In this document: positions 1-12,073 of the stretch, in pieces
Numbering within the stretch: the stretch's first letter is position 1
Layout: the number at the start of each line of letters is the position of its first letter
DNA from: Melanocharis versteri
Lineage: Eukaryota > Chordata > Aves > Passeriformes > Melanocharitidae
DNA: 64,000 bases
Reading direction: 5' to 3'
NCBI GenBank assembly: GCA_013397845.1
Contig: VZTG01003803.1
Coordinates: forward strand, 299,273 to 363,272
Position numbers and translations under genes: made by a program
The notes under the pieces: generated by a model
Databases searched by the model: none
The model's input: the letters and a program-made list of their open reading frames with translations, nothing else
What the model was told of the DNA's origin: nothing

Positions 1-350
1 GGGTGCGGCCCCCAAAGTGTCCGGTCCGGGTCGGGGGGGGACACAGGGCGGCCGCTGCGCTGGGTTCGGAGCCGGCACCGCTCCGTACTGTGCCTGTCCC
101 CCTCTCCGTGCTGTGCCCGTGCCCCTCTCCGTGCTGTCCCTGTCCCCCTCTCCGTGCTGTCCCCGTCCCTCTTCCCGTGCTGTCCCCGTCCCTCTCTTCC
201 TGCCGTTCCCCTCCCGGTGCTGTCCCCGTCCCCCCTGAGCGCTCCTCCTCCTCTCTGGGGGTGGAGGGAGGTGGTTTCAACTCCAGCTCGTCCCTGGAGT
301 TTGCCAGAGCTGGGAGATCCCGGCGCTCGCTTTCGTGTCGGTCTTAGAAA
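1..350. promoter_or_regulatory. CpG/GC-rich block at window start, candidate promoter region
   Basis: High G+C with many CpGs, then a sharp change to AT-rich sequence after about 360. It could be the upstream promoter and first untranslated exon of RFX2 or of a divergent neighbour (ACSBG2 in the human order). A donor-like AAGC|gtgagt lies at 497/498 and an AATAAA at 427-432, so the transcript direction cannot be decided from sequence. Confidence 0.35.
80..235 (+). repeat. 23-bp pyrimidine-rich minisatellite
   Basis: About six imperfect copies of a unit containing tctccgtgctgtccccgtcc, at a 23-bp period, within the CpG-rich block. Strong C/T strand bias. It explains the proline/cysteine-rich open frames here. 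Confidence 0.75.
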
Positions 351-1865
351 CGAGGGGAAATCGCAGCGAGACCTATTTACGAGCATCTGCGGTCTGTTCT
401 TGACGTGGTTTCTCCTGTTTGTTTTGAATAAAGTGTGTTGTGAAACAAGATGCATCTCCTGTTAGAGTGGGATTTTGTGGACGTGCCTGTTTCAAGCGTG
501 AGTTCCCGCTGCCTGATTAAATCTTTCCATTCTTTTTACTTAGATAGCACTCCGAAGCCTTAATTTTGGCTTTGCTATTGAAAGAGGCGAGACTTACTAA
601 TTAAAGAGCAGAATAAGTAATAATTTTATTAAATATTGTTAAATCTACTTTACCCTTTTGCATTTGCAATGTCCTTAAACTGAGGTTTTAGCTGGTAGGT
701 TAAACTGAGAGCTCCGCTTCGGAATCATTTAGTCGAGGCTTTTTTCGTCTGCCTCTGCCCAAACTTTTCAACTCTGTCTTGGTTACAAATCATTTGAGAA
801 TAGAGAGTAACGTCTGGCTTAGAAAAAAGAGAAAAATCAGTCTCTAAGTACCGACCTTGAGCTCCTGGGCTTCTCTCTCTGCCTCTGCTGTTTCACTTTT
901 CGGTCTGAGTTTGCCTCAGTCAGTTCAGGATCAGTTCAGTCTCAGGTTTTATTTTAAGGTGGCATGTTTAGTAGAAGGGGAGGCATTTTGGGAGGCTCTT
1001 TTGTGGTTACCTCGTTCAAGACGGGTTGAATCAACCTCTGACTGTGTCTGCTGAGAGAGTTTGGGATGAACGGAGTTTGATTTCTGGGTGCCTGGAGTCA
1101 GGTGAGGCAAAACCCCCAAGGCAGGACCTTGCAGGACTTTGTAGGACCAACCTGTGGGGTGCTGGATACCTGAAAATCTTAGTTCATGTTTTAAGAAAAA
1201 ACCAACACATCCAGCTGGGTCTGCACCTCTCAGTGTCGCTGTCCCAAGGGAAGGGAGATGTTTTGGAATTCTGTGAGATGTGTTGCATTTGCCTTGGGGT
1301 TACCCAGCTGTGGGCAGGCTCTGGGGGTTTGTTGTTTCAAGCCTTTGGAGTTGGTGTTCTCAGAGCTGTTCCCGTAACCGTGAGGTTTGGAACTGCTCAT
1401 CTTTTTAATCAGAATCTGGGCTCTCAGGTAACAACAGGATCTTGGCCTGAAGGCTGAAAGCGCAGACAGAAGGGGTTGACAGCTGGAATTTCTTTGTCCC
1501 TGCTTGCTTCCTGCAGAACAGGAATGATCCCAGCGTGCCTGGGGATGGGGATAAGGAGCATCCACTGCCACAGGAGGAAAGGCAGAGCCAGGTCCCTCAC
1601 AGCCACCAGGGACTCCCACAGACAGTTCCTGCTTTGCATCTCCCTGCTGAGCCATTTGCATCTCATGAATTCCTCTCACAGGAGCGTGTCCCTGTCCTGG
1701 GGCCCCGTGTGCCAGCTCTGCTCCTGGGGAGGGGTCCAAGGCAGTGGGAAATCTGCAGGAAATCCACCTGGAGAGGGGCTGAGACCTGCAGGCAGCACAC
1801 TGGGGTCGCGGCCAGCAGCAGATTCTTCTCCTCTAGCATCAGATCTGCCCTCTCAAAGAGTGTTT
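351..1865. other. non-coding stretch, nothing recognised
   Basis: AT-richer sequence to about 800, then mixed. No recognised exon, RNA gene or transposon; open frames of up to 169 codons on either strand show no family resemblance. Confidence 0.5.
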
Positions 1866-2093
1866 TGTAGGATTGCCATATAAATTTGTAGGATTGCTTT
1901 ATAAATTTGTAGGATTGCCATATAAATTTGTAGGATTGCCATATAAATTTGTAAGATTGCTTTATAAATTTGTAAGGTTGCTTTATAAATTTGTAGGATT
2001 GCCTTATAAATTTGTAGGATTGCCTTATAAATCTGTAAAATTGCTTTATAAATTTGTAGGTTTGCCGTATAAATTTGTAGATTTGGCCTATAA
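1866..2093 (+). repeat. 21-bp minisatellite (about 11 copies)
   Basis: Tandem units containing gtaggattgccatataaatt with a few substitutions. Because the period is 21 bp the frame stays open and reads as a seven-residue repeat (YKFVGLP) on + and another on -, which has no coding meaning. Confidence 0.9.
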
Positions 2094-2295
2094 ATGGAGG
2101 TCCCCTCCTTCATCAAGGGACTTGGCCCCATTGAGCCCCTATAGCTGTGCTGGGAGGGAGGGATGGGGTCACCTATCCCAAGACTTAAGGCTCAGTGTGG
2201 TCTAGAGAGTCGCTGTTAAATCGTGTGTTAGGTATGTGAAGGTACATCAGAAATACATTTTCTGTGTCCTTTTGTGCGTGTAAACACGATCAGAC

Positions 2296-2448
2296 CCATC
2301 CCTGGCAGTGTCCAAGGCCGGGCTGGACGGGGCTTGCAGCGATCCGGGCTAGTGGAAGGTGTCCCTGCCCATGGCAGGGGATGGAATGAGGTGGGATTTC
2401 AGCTTTTCAGCTCCCTTCCAGCCCAAGCTGTTCTGGGATTCTGTAATC
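2296..2448 (+). mobile_element. CR1 LINE 3' fragment
   Basis: ccctggcagtgtccaaggcc to ttctgggattctg; 5'-truncated, with a small disturbance (agcttttcag) near the 3' end. Confidence 0.9.
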
Positions 2449-2544
2449 ATTGAGTAGCCAGTGCCTCTGACAACATCGTGTGTTCTGGCTTTCGGGGGAA
2501 ATCCTCCAGCTGAGAGTATTCCCTGCCACTAAAAGCCACTTTCT

Positions 2545-3010
2545 GCCACGAAACAACTTCGGGGCCGCCGCAAACGCGGCTCCACCGCGGCAGAAGAGAC
2601 GGCGCCAGTCATCGGCTTTAAATAGCCCGCTGCTCGTAACACCTCGGAGCACCGGCAGCTGCCCCGTTTAACCACACCGTGTTTTCCCTGCCGATGGAGG
2701 CCCGCAAACAGAGCTGCTTTCGCGTGTTCCGGCCCGTTTCCCCGCTCCCTCCAGCCCGAGCCGAGCTGAAGCGGAGCCCGGGCGCGCTGCTGATTCAACA
2801 GGCGGCTGCCGCCCGCCCGGCTCCTCCGCCGGAGTTTCTGCTGCAGGCCACCGAGTTATATTTAACCCGAGCTCTCCCTCCCTGCCTCCCTCGGAACAAA
2901 TGCCAGCGCAGCGCAGGGCTGGCCCCCGGCCAGCGGCAGCCCAGCGTGCCAGGGCTCGCCCGGGCTCGGGGGTTGGGATCCGTCGGGATCCGGGCTTGCG
3001 CTGCCGGTGT
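2545..3010. promoter_or_regulatory. CpG island-like block, candidate promoter
   Basis: Dense CpG (for example gggccgccgcaaacgcggct, then gagccgagctgaagcggagc), with sharp edges into AT-rich DNA. Contains TATA-like tataTTTAA near 2858 and TTTAAATAG near 2618. It is the most promoter-like CpG block in the first 15 kb. It could serve the untranslated first exon of RFX2, but no donor is strong enough to call an exon. Confidence 0.45.
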
Positions 3011-3172
3011 TTGACACGCAGGGAAGGTTTCTCTCCCTAATCTGCGCTTTGAGACGCGTTGTTTTGTCTTATTTGGACTGGCAGGTCTTTATTCCTTTGT
3101 TCAAACACTCACAAATCCGGCTTATTGTCTGGGAACGTGCCGGCTTTCCCACGTCGGGATGTGTCTGTCCAA

Positions 3173-3366
3173 GCAGCTTATGGAGTAATTCTCCATAAAT
3201 ACATAAATAGATGACAAAACCTTCCTTTAGCACGAACCACGGACCCCTTAACTCACTGAGCAAAGAAGAATCCGAGTAGCTTATGGACTAATTATCCATA
3301 AATTCATAAATAGATGACAAAACCTTCCTTTGGCACAAACCTTAACTCCCTGAGCAAAGAAGAGTC
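3173..3366 (+). repeat. two-copy tandem duplication, about 100 bp
   Basis: The segment beginning agcttatgga and running through aaatagatgacaaaaccttc to gcaaagaagaatcc is followed at once by a second copy with a small deletion. Each copy carries an internal palindrome around ttatggantaatnntccataa. Confidence 0.85.
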
Positions 3367-3427
3367 CTTTTGTACAGGCCACTTCCTAGAGTCACTTTTC
3401 TTAGCACACAAAGCACAGAGGAAATTA

Positions 3428-3642
3428 TTAATATACAAATTATTTTTGTTCAAGGGGGGAAGGCAGAAAAAACAAACCCACTTTCAGCTTTGAGTGATGT
3501 TTTATGAGAAATGGCAACGTTTGCATTTCAGAAATTATTTCAGGACGCATTAATATACAAATTATTTCCAGGTATGGGGGGGAAGGAGAAAAAATGCAAA
3601 CTTACTTTCGGCTTGGGGTGATGTTTTATGGAAGACGACAAT
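3428..3642 (+). repeat. second two-copy tandem duplication, about 120-bp period
   Basis: ttaatatacaaattattt, a G-run, ggcagaaaaaacaaac and gtgatgttttatg recur in order 120 bp later with many differences. This older duplication directly follows the first. Confidence 0.75.
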
Positions 3643-3899
3643 TTCTGGAGAAGTTTAAATGTTGTTAATTCAGCTGAGTTGTTAAAACAATACATAGTTA
3701 TGTCTAGACATGTGATTGCATGTCAGTGAATGAGAAAATCTTCCTCTTCCCACAGTATTCCTGCTCACTTATGTCACCACAGGGGTTAGGCAGAGTCTAC
3801 CCAGCAATGAAGTTATAAGGTGTATTTTAAATTGCAACAGAAGCAAGAAGTTTCCCAAACAGAACTTTAGAAACAGTTTTGGTTCCTTGGTCTGGTCAT

Positions 3900-4010
3900 A
3901 AAATCACAGAAGAACCTTTCCCTGAGATCCATCCCAAACCTCCCCTGACACGACTTCATGTCATTCCCTCGGGTATTTCCCGATGTTCCACAGGAGTGAA
4001 GAGCTGTAGA
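3900..4010 (-). mobile_element. CR1 LINE relic (lncMGG/ATCTCAGGG subfamily)
   Basis: gaacctttccctgagatcca is the reverse complement of tggatctcagggaaaggttc, seen in the + copies at 6715, 23709 and 49484. Confidence 0.65.
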
Positions 4011-4704
4011 AATCCCAAATGAAGGCATTCGAAAAGTCATTTAAAGGCAATTCGTAAGTTTGCTTTTTTCCTGAGTTAGATTTCTATTAAGAATTTGTTT
4101 TTCTGAGCTTAATAAATGCCAGAGAAGTCTCAGCATTGTACAAATGTGTCGTGGGAGGAAATTTTGCAAGAGGTTAATGACTGAACATTGCAGTTGAAGG
4201 AACAGGTCACAGAACACTGCACCAATAATGACTTTTATATAAAGAATATGCAAACAAAAATCAGATGCTTTGTTTTCTTGTCCCAAATCTGAAAGAAATC
4301 CTCAGTGTCTCCAGCAAGAACCTGACAGAAGTAATAATTATATTGCCTGCAGAGATATTCCTCCCTGATCCTGCATTTAGCTCACTGGTGCAGATTCCCA
4401 CCGTCCAGGTTCCACAAACCATGTTTTTTTCCTTTGTGAGGGGGTTTTTCTTTGGCTTCGTGTGCAGAATGTCTGGATGTGTATGAGGACAAACACCAGC
4501 AGGTACCTGCGTGCAGGCTGTGAGGAGGAGCAGCTCGAGACACGTCCCTGTCTCCCCGGGCAGGGTGACTCCGTGCTCTGACTTCTTCAGGGCATCTCTG
4601 ATCCTTAAAAAATCTCATCCTGGCAAAGAAAACGTGGAACGTGAGCAGGAACAAAGCAGAGGCGAGAGGTTCAGGGGATGGCACTGCATAGCAGCGTCTC
4701 TGAG

Positions 4705-4976
4705 CCAGGAGCTGGAGTGGCAGGACAGGGGGAATGGGTTGAAACTGAAAGAGGGGAAATTTAGGTTTGATAACCGAAGAAATTCTTTGCTGTCAGGAGA
4801 GTGAGCCACAGGGTTTCCAGAGAGGATGTGCCTGGCTCTTGCCTGGAAGTGTCCAAGGCCAGGCTGGACAGGGCTTGCAGCAGCCTGGGATGGTGGAAGG
4901 TGTCCCTGCCCATGGCAGAGGGTGGAACGAGATGAGCTTTAAGGTCCTTCCAACCCAAACCATTCCGTGATTCCAT
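4705..4976 (+). mobile_element. CR1 LINE 3' fragment
   Basis: Carries the ggaatgggttgaaactgaaa block, ggaagtgtccaaggccaggc, and ends aaaccattccgtgattcca. Confidence 0.92.
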
Positions 4977-6045
4977 GTTTGCGCATCAAATTATATTTTC
5001 CCCATCCCCTCTAGAGAAGAAGATCCTGGCTGGATTTACTTCTCTCCCGAGCAGCTTTGGAGTGCACATTTTCCCTTTCCCATCAGGAACTGAACCCGTG
5101 CTCCAAACTCATCAACATCCCGTTTGCAGCTGTGCTGGGGATGAGGGAATCCCTGTGCACTCCACACATCAGGAGCGAATCCGGGTGTGAAGAGAGACAG
5201 TTCTGCCTCCATGGCTGAGTTTTGGAAGTGCCCCACTCGTTTGGAAGCACGAGGATGAAGTCAATGCTGAGTCTGTGTGGGGAGGCACCAGTAATTCAGG
5301 AATTTGTCTGGGATTACGTGGCTGGTGGTTCTTTGAGGTTAACACGAGGCAGAGGGTCCCTCTGAATGGAGCCCATAATTAAGGATGCCTCTTCTGGAGG
5401 TGTCACTAGTTAAGACTGACAAGAAACATCAGGGGAAGAGGAGAGAAGGGAAAAGGCGGGGGTGAAATGATTATAGGCAAACAGCCTCAGCAGAATTAGC
5501 AATTTCCTTAACCACCACCTGGTTAGTCATTGTCAGACTGTTCCTTAGTATCAGCTTAAGATCCTATTGCCACCATGACAACCCTGGAACCGTTCTGGAG
5601 AATTTCTGGCTTAACACACAGCTGATTAAACATTCACCCTGCCCGGGGAATTATATCAGTTATTCTCGTTCTTCTGACCTCTGGTGTCTGGGAGCCCTGA
5701 AGGCTTTAGATAAAGCAGCCTCACACTGACAGGTAAAACCCTGCACTGCCCTTGCCCTTGTGCAGCTGAGCAGGGACAGAGGGGGACACTTGACAAGGAC
5801 TTTTTTCCCCCTAAGACAGTGATTAGAGAAACCAGGACACTGAGCACTGAATTTTTATTATTGTCATTTATAGACACCCAGCAGTGCTGCACGGCAAGTG
5901 ATGGCTGCAATGCAATGCTGTGTTACTGTGTTCCCCTGGTTTGGGAAGGTTATTTATGATGGATGAGTGTCTTCTGGAACGGACCTGAGCACCTGGTGAT
6001 GCTTTTGCACACAGGATTTTCCATGTTTTAGGAGCTGATAGAGTG
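4977..6045. other. non-coding stretch, nothing recognised
   Basis: Unique sequence between two CR1 copies; no exon, RNA gene or repeat recognised. Confidence 0.5.
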
Positions 6046-6302
6046 GAGCATCAACTCGTGTGAAAGGGAAAGGTTCTAAACTGAAAGAGAGGAGGTTTAG
6101 ATGAGATATCAGGAAGGAATTGTTCCCTGCCTGGGTGGGGAGGCCGTGGCACGGGTTGCCCAGAGAAACTGTGGCTTCCTGGAAGTGTTCCAGGCCAGGA
6201 TGGATGGGGCTTGGAGCAACCTGGTCTGGTGGAAGGTGGCAGGAGGTAGAACAGGATGAGCTTTGAGGTCCTTTCCAACCCAAACCATTCTGGGATTCTT
6301 TT
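6046..6302 (+). mobile_element. CR1 LINE 3' fragment
   Basis: aaactgaaagagaggaggtt to ccaaaccattctgggattct, with the promoter-proximal half missing. Confidence 0.92.
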
Positions 6303-6714
6303 TCTATTTCCTGCTTGGCTTCCTCCAAGATCTGATCCTGAGCTGAGCTGATGCTTGGTGATGTGTGGGTTGGCTTAGTGCTGATGGTACGGAGGATGGG
6401 TTCAGTTACTGGCTGGTAATGGACAGTTTCACAATTAGATGATTCACTAATTATCCTTGACTCGGAGTATGAGCAAGGCTGCTTAACAAGGCACAGGAGC
6501 TCTGAATGCAGTGGCTTCCTCTCTCCATCACCTCATGACCACGGTGGGACAGGGTCTCACCGGTGTCTCCAGTGTCCAGGACAGGACTGTGTCTCCAGCT
6601 GGACAAGGCAGGGCTTTGCTGGGGAGTGTGGGGACAGCAGCGTGTCCTTCCTGAGCCTGTTCCTCACTGCTGCCTGGCCTTTCCAGCCTGCTCAGCCCTG
6701 CAGGGATGCAGACA

Positions 6715-7112
6715 TGGGGAAGGGTCTGAGGAGCAGCAGAGGGCACCTGGCTCGTTCAGCTGGAGCACAGGAGACTGAGGGGAGACTCCTCGGGGGCTGC
6801 AGCTCCTCCCGAGGGGAGGCGGAGGGGCAGGGGCTGAGCTCTGCTCTGGGACAGGGACAGGAGCCCAGGAACGGCTGGAGCTGTGTCAGGGGTTGGGATG
6901 GATCTCAGGGAAAGGTTCTTCCCCCCGAGGCTGCTGGGCACTGCCCAGGCTCCCCAGGGAATGGTCCCGGCCCCAAGGCTGCCAGAGCTCCAGGAGCGTT
7001 TGGCCAACGCTCTCAGGGATGCCCAGGGTGGGATTGTTGGGGTGTCTGTGCAGGGCCAGGGTTGAACTCAGTGATCCCTTCCCACTCAGGATATTCTGGG
7101 ATTCTGTGAGCC
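6715..7112 (+). mobile_element. CR1 LINE fragment, second subfamily
   Basis: Contains gggatggatctcagggaaag, gaatggtcccggccccaagg and ggccaacgctctcagggatg, ending tattctgggattctgtg. Differs from the common CR1 type in the window; three other clear copies share it (23709, 49484, and 57653 on -). Confidence 0.88.
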
Positions 7113-8133
7113 TGGGCTGGAGCAGGAGGCACCTGGAGATGTCTGAGGTGGACACTGGCCCCATGGAAACAAGGGTGGGTTCTGCACGAGCTGGATATTC
7201 CAGCCAGCTCAGCCAGCACGGGGCCTTCCTGACCAACAGTCTCCTATTTTCTGTTAGCAGCCCGTGCTCTTGTTTGGGCAGTGAAGGGAGGTTGTGCAGA
7301 GCCTCTGATAAGGTGGGAGGAAGCAGGCTGGGAGATAAGCCCGGGCTCTCCGTGTGCTGGAGGTGCAGCTGTCAGCGCTGTCACCTCGCTGCTCTGGGCA
7401 AGGATATCTTTCTTCTCCTTCCCTGAGCTGTCTGGGATGGTCCAGTCTAAAAAACCACTCAAAATCCACCTCTGGGCTGTGAAATGTGGGGGGAGATGGG
7501 AATAAGTGCACATGGACTGGTTCTGTCTAATTTATCTTCAGTCCTTGCATTTAAACAATTTCTTGTGCTGTTCAAACCCCCACCCTTCCCCCCAAAGGAG
7601 ATGAAATGCAGATCTTTTCAAATATTCATGACCTTAAATGACCAATCATGGGAGGAAATTTTTCTTTAATAGGTACAAATAATAAGAGAAATAATGGCTC
7701 CTGGTCACCAGGCTGGTCTTCAGAGCTTCCTTCTTCCTGGCAAATATTTATTCTCCTTAATGTGACAGATGTGCACCATTGTTAGAAGACTTCCACCTGC
7801 CAGGAAGGTGAAATATCCTCCACAGAATATTTCTTCAAGCCCCTTGAAGAACCTGGGGCTTGCCTGCAGGCTGCCCAGCCCCCACAGCTGCTTGCACTCA
7901 GAATGCAGATTTTTCTGTATGAATCACCTCCCCTCAAACCAGAAATGCAAAATTCGCCCTCGTATTTTAGGCACCTCCTCTATCGCATTGACCTGCACCG
8001 CTCTGACCTGAGCTGGGCTTGCAAAAGCAAAGTTGTTGCCCTTCCTGGCGTAGCTTAGAGATCTGTTGGGGTCCATGTTTTCTTATTGGAATAGTATTTA
8101 TGGGAAAATCTGGGAGTTTCCATAAGGTCATGA
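7113..8133. other. non-coding stretch, nothing recognised
   Basis: No gene or repeat recognised; open frames of up to 89 codons only. Confidence 0.5.
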
Positions 8134-8307
8134 CTGGCACAGGGTGCCCAGAGCAGCTGTGGCTGCCCCTGGTTCCCTGGCAGGGCCCAAGGCCAGGCTG
8201 GACAGGGCTGGGAGCAGCCTGGGGCAGTGGAAGGTGTCCCTGCCATGGCAGGGGTGGAATGGGATGAGCTTTAAGGTCCCTTCCCACCCAAACCATTCCT
8301 TGATTTT
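8134..8307 (+). mobile_element. CR1 LINE 3' fragment
   Basis: tggcacagggtgcccagagc to aaaccattccttgatttta. Confidence 0.92.
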
Positions 8308-8577
8308 AGGATGCCCTGAATATTCCCTGGCAGGCAGGAAGCACTCAGAAGGGTAGAGCTGCTGCTTGTTGTGCTAATAAATGGACTTATTTAAATTTCA
8401 GAGTATTGTCTTGTGTGCTGCCACCATTAGAGGTAATTGTGGAAGGTGAGGAGTTGTAAACCAGAGAATTCATGTTTCGAATTGTACTGGAGCAGCAAAA
8501 GAGCTTTTTGATTCTTACCACTGCTGTTTTCTACAGTTTCATTCCTCCCAGTGTAGATGCTCCTCAGAATGTAAAAG

Positions 8578-8668
8578 TCTTCAAAAAACAACAAAACAAA
8601 AAAACCTCAAACCAAACCTAACAAAAAACCACAAAACACCCCCCACACAAAAAAACCCCTTACAAAAC
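8578..8668 (+). repeat. A/C-only low-complexity tract
   Basis: Ninety bases almost without G, with runs of A and CC. Old simple repeat. Confidence 0.7.
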
Positions 8669-9059
8669 CCCAACTTGGTTTTAGGTAAAAAGTACAGTAA
8701 TTTTTTTTTTGGTAACAATCAGTAAACTCTGTATTCCCAGAGGTTTATACCTGGCTGCTGAAATTTGGAGTCAGTTCATTATTTAATCTTATAAAGTGAT
8801 TATGAAACTGATAAATTATAAGACTTATAAACTGATAAAGTGAGGTAGAGGCACTTGAGTAGAAATAGCTTTTTTTAGTCTCGTTACCTAACATCAGTTA
8901 AAAAACGTGAATTTTTGAGCTGTTCCAGTGCCAGGAACCCCAAAAGGACCCCGATAATCCGTTACCCTGGGTAGGGTGGGGTCTGCTCCGTGCCCCCGAG
9001 TGCTCTCGGAGGTTTCATGCCAGAGGCAGAGCAAAGAGCGTCTCACGGCGAGGATGGGG

Positions 9060-9109
9060 GTTCATTATTTCATTATTTCGTTATTTCATTATTTCATTAT
9101 TTCATTATT
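9060..9109 (+). repeat. 8-bp microsatellite (cattattt)n
   Basis: Six tandem copies of cattattt with one T-to-G change. Confidence 0.9.
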
Positions 9110-9287
9110 CTGTGCCGTGAAAGCCCCTCTGCAATCCCCATCCAGGACATTCCAGCTGCCCCGCTGTGGGGATGGGCTGTGCCACAGCCAGGGGTGGCTG
9201 GGGAAGAAACCTCGAGTGAGGAACCCCACGGCTGCTGGAGTTAATAACCCTGTTAATTAGGGATAAACCCCACGGAGAGGGAGCTGC

Positions 9288-9718
9288 TGGAGCCTCCGGG
9301 CTGCTCCCAGGGCTGGAGCCCCTCTGCTCTGGAGCCAGGCTGGGAGAGCTGGGGGTGCTCACCTGGAGAAGGGAAGGCTCCAGGGAGAGCTCAGAGCCCC
9401 TTGCAGGGCCTAAAGGGGCTCCAGGAGAGCTGGAGAGGGACGGGGGACAAGGGATGGAGGGACAGGACACAGGGAATGCTTCCACTGCCAGAGGGCAGGG
9501 CTGGATGGGATATTGGGAAGGAATTGTTCCCTGGGAGGGTGGGGAGGCCCTGGCACAGGGTGCCCAGAGCAGCTGTGGCTGCCCCTGGATCACTGGCAGT
9601 GTCCAAGGCCAGGCTGGACGGGGCTTGGAGCAGCCTGGGACAGTGGAAGGTGTCCCTGCCATGGCCAGATGCTCTCCAAGGTCCCTCCCAACCCAAACCA
9701 TTCCATGATTCTGTGATT
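9288..9718 (+). mobile_element. CR1 LINE 3' fragment, long
   Basis: One of the longest copies here, from the ggctgctcccagggctggag block to aaccattccatgattctgtg; nearly the same 5' part recurs at 34018 and, reversed, at 47421. Confidence 0.93.
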
Positions 9719-12073
9719 ACAGCCGAGCCAGAGAGGGGATTGCAGAATGAATCCCTCTGTGGACCAGTTTGTCCTCTTCTGTCCCTTTTCATGGATGAAA
9801 TGTGTCACACAAACATGATCCACCTCGTCATGCTCCCTGACTGCTGCCCCGTGGGGAAATGTGCTTTGTCTTCAGCCCCACAGGTTCCTTGCAGGCTCTG
9901 TCTTTGTGAAAATCAAAATCACCACTTCCTTGCTGGGGACTGAAAGGAGACATTTTCATATCAAAACATCTGAGGGTGTGTCTGTCACAAGAAAATCTCT
10001 GGGTTTGCAGGCCCTGGGGCTGCAGCTCTATCAGTGTCTGTGGGATTTGGGTTCTTTTCTAGATATTTATACACACTTATGTATAAAATATACCTGTGTA
10101 CATACAGCTACAGACAGTGTGTTTCCAAGAGTAAAATGTGATCAAGTGCAGTTCCAAGGGTGTTTATTCCACATTTCTGATTCATCTCTTTGCCTCTGGA
10201 CTCCATCCTCACTGGGGTTTCTGTGCTGCCTTAGACTCCCCCGTGTCAGGAGTCCCCCACACTCGGGCCTGTGCTCTGAGGCATATATTAATCTCTGATC
10301 TAGCCAGCCCCATCCTTTTCTGATCCACAATCCACATCCATTAGCACTTCAGATCTGTTTGGGAAGCCCTGCTTTATTTGCTCTGTGCTTTCATTTACAT
10401 TTTCCAGTAGGGAATAATTCAATCCCTGCCTCTTTATTTTTTTTCCCAGGAACCAGAAAGTTAAGATGGGCAAACTCATAAGGATTAATACTTGTAAAGT
10501 GCTTTGAAAGCCTCAAGTGATTGTTGCTTTACTCACTGATCAAAACAAGACACGCATTTTTGGGGGATTGTGTCATTATTGCTCTGCTTCCATTTTTTTT
10601 TTTTTTTGATGGTGTCACTATTTTTCTGCTTTGTGCCCTCCTGGAATACTTTGTGCAGGGCCACTTAGAGAATCCCAGAGTGGTTTGGTTGGAAGGGACC
10701 TCCTGGCTTCTTTCTGCTCCCTGAGAATGATCCCCCAGGAAAAGCCCCTACCCAGAGGATTTTCCTATTTTCCTATTTAAAAATTTCCTCCCCAGTTTGC
10801 TGGGGTTGGGGATCCTGCAGGGCTTGAGCTGGTGGAGATGCAGAGATGATGCTCAGAGCTGTGTTTAGGTGCTGAAAAAATCGAGAGAGGGAAAAGAGCC
10901 AACAAACCCCTGGAGAAATGGTTTAATTAGAGAAATTTGGGGAAAAGAGTGGTCAGGGCATTTCTTGCTGAAGTGGCTCCAGAATCATTCTTCAGGCTGT
11001 TTTACAATCCAAATGAACACACAGCTAGAATGCTCTAAAAAGGGAATTTTGGAACAAAAATGAGCTGTAGACGAGCAAAACTCTGTTCCATATTGCTCTG
11101 TTTGCAAGACCCAGTGAAACTCAAGAGATTCCCTCTTTGCACATTCAAAAAGTCAATTTATATCATGGGTTAAATTCCTCCAGCTGTGTTCTAACCTCGT
11201 GTCCTTAAAACCCAAGCTTTTTTCTTCAACTGCCACCAAATAATTAATACATCATACACTTCAATTCTAATTCACTTTCCCCTAAGAATTACTTAATACC
11301 TCGGTGATGAGTCTCTCCTTAGTCAATCATTAAGGAATTTCTGTGCTAACTTTTCATTTTGGCAGCTACTTGCTTGAATTTATATTGTGATGTTTGGGCA
11401 ATGAAATGTTCCACGCAGTGAACGTTTTGAATGCATTCTCCTGATTTCTGAGTGCTTTCTTAATATGTGAGGATTTAATTATGTGATTAGCCAGAACATC
11501 ATGCAATATTCTGCTGGGGAAAAGTAAATTGTCTGTGGATGAATTTCCACTTTACACTTCAGGTTTATAACCATCTTAGCACAGCAGTGAAGTGGAAGTT
11601 GGTGACAACTGACAGCCTGTGGCCACTCTGCAGTGATTTTTATACCTTTTTCTCTCTCGGGTTTAAAAAAATTTTACTAATTTTTCCTGCATCAGAAAGT
11701 TAATATAAGAGTTGAGCTACTGCCTGTTCCCTGGAAGAATGATTTCCCCCCAAATCAGGAGCACGTGCTGACTGGTTAGAGGATATAGGCAAAAATAAGA
11801 TCCACTAATGTAATAACACGGGATTTTAATTTTGAAAGCCTGTCCCCCTGGCCACCCTCAGCTGGGTACAGCAAGCTGTGTCAGTCCATGGAGGATACTG
11901 AGTGCTGCAGGCCTGGCTGGGAGCTCAGTCATCCCCAGGGCTGCCATCCTCTGAGTTTATGACTACTGTGGCTGTTTTCCCACTGCAGAAGCACAAACAG
12001 CTTTGGCCCTTGCACACACGAGTGCAGGTGCTCGAGGGACTGGAGAGCCAGGCTGCAAACACTATTTGATTAA
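9719..12073. other. non-coding stretch with small CR1 and MIR relics
   Basis: A poly-T run at 10593-10608 and a short CR1 relic in - orientation at about 10667-10740 (atcccagagtggtttggttg). 10870-11830 is AT-rich unique sequence in which I see nothing coding. Confidence 0.5.
10445..10518 (+). mobile_element. possible MIR 3' relic
   Basis: aggattaatacttgtaaagt and gctttgaaag resemble the distal part of MIR elements (ATTAAATGAGTTAATACATG, GTAAAGCGCTT). Weak. Confidence 0.35.

Noticed and set aside
427..432. AATAAA as the 3' end of an upstream gene
   Set aside because: No coding sequence precedes it in the window; a single hexamer is not enough evidence.
1873..2205. Repeat protein YKFVGLP
   Set aside because: A period that is a multiple of three in a stop-free unit keeps the frame open; the opposite strand is equally open.
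9288..9718. Repeated peptides such as VPRAAVAAPGSLA in many places
   Set aside because: They are different frames of the same CR1 3' region, not a gene family.
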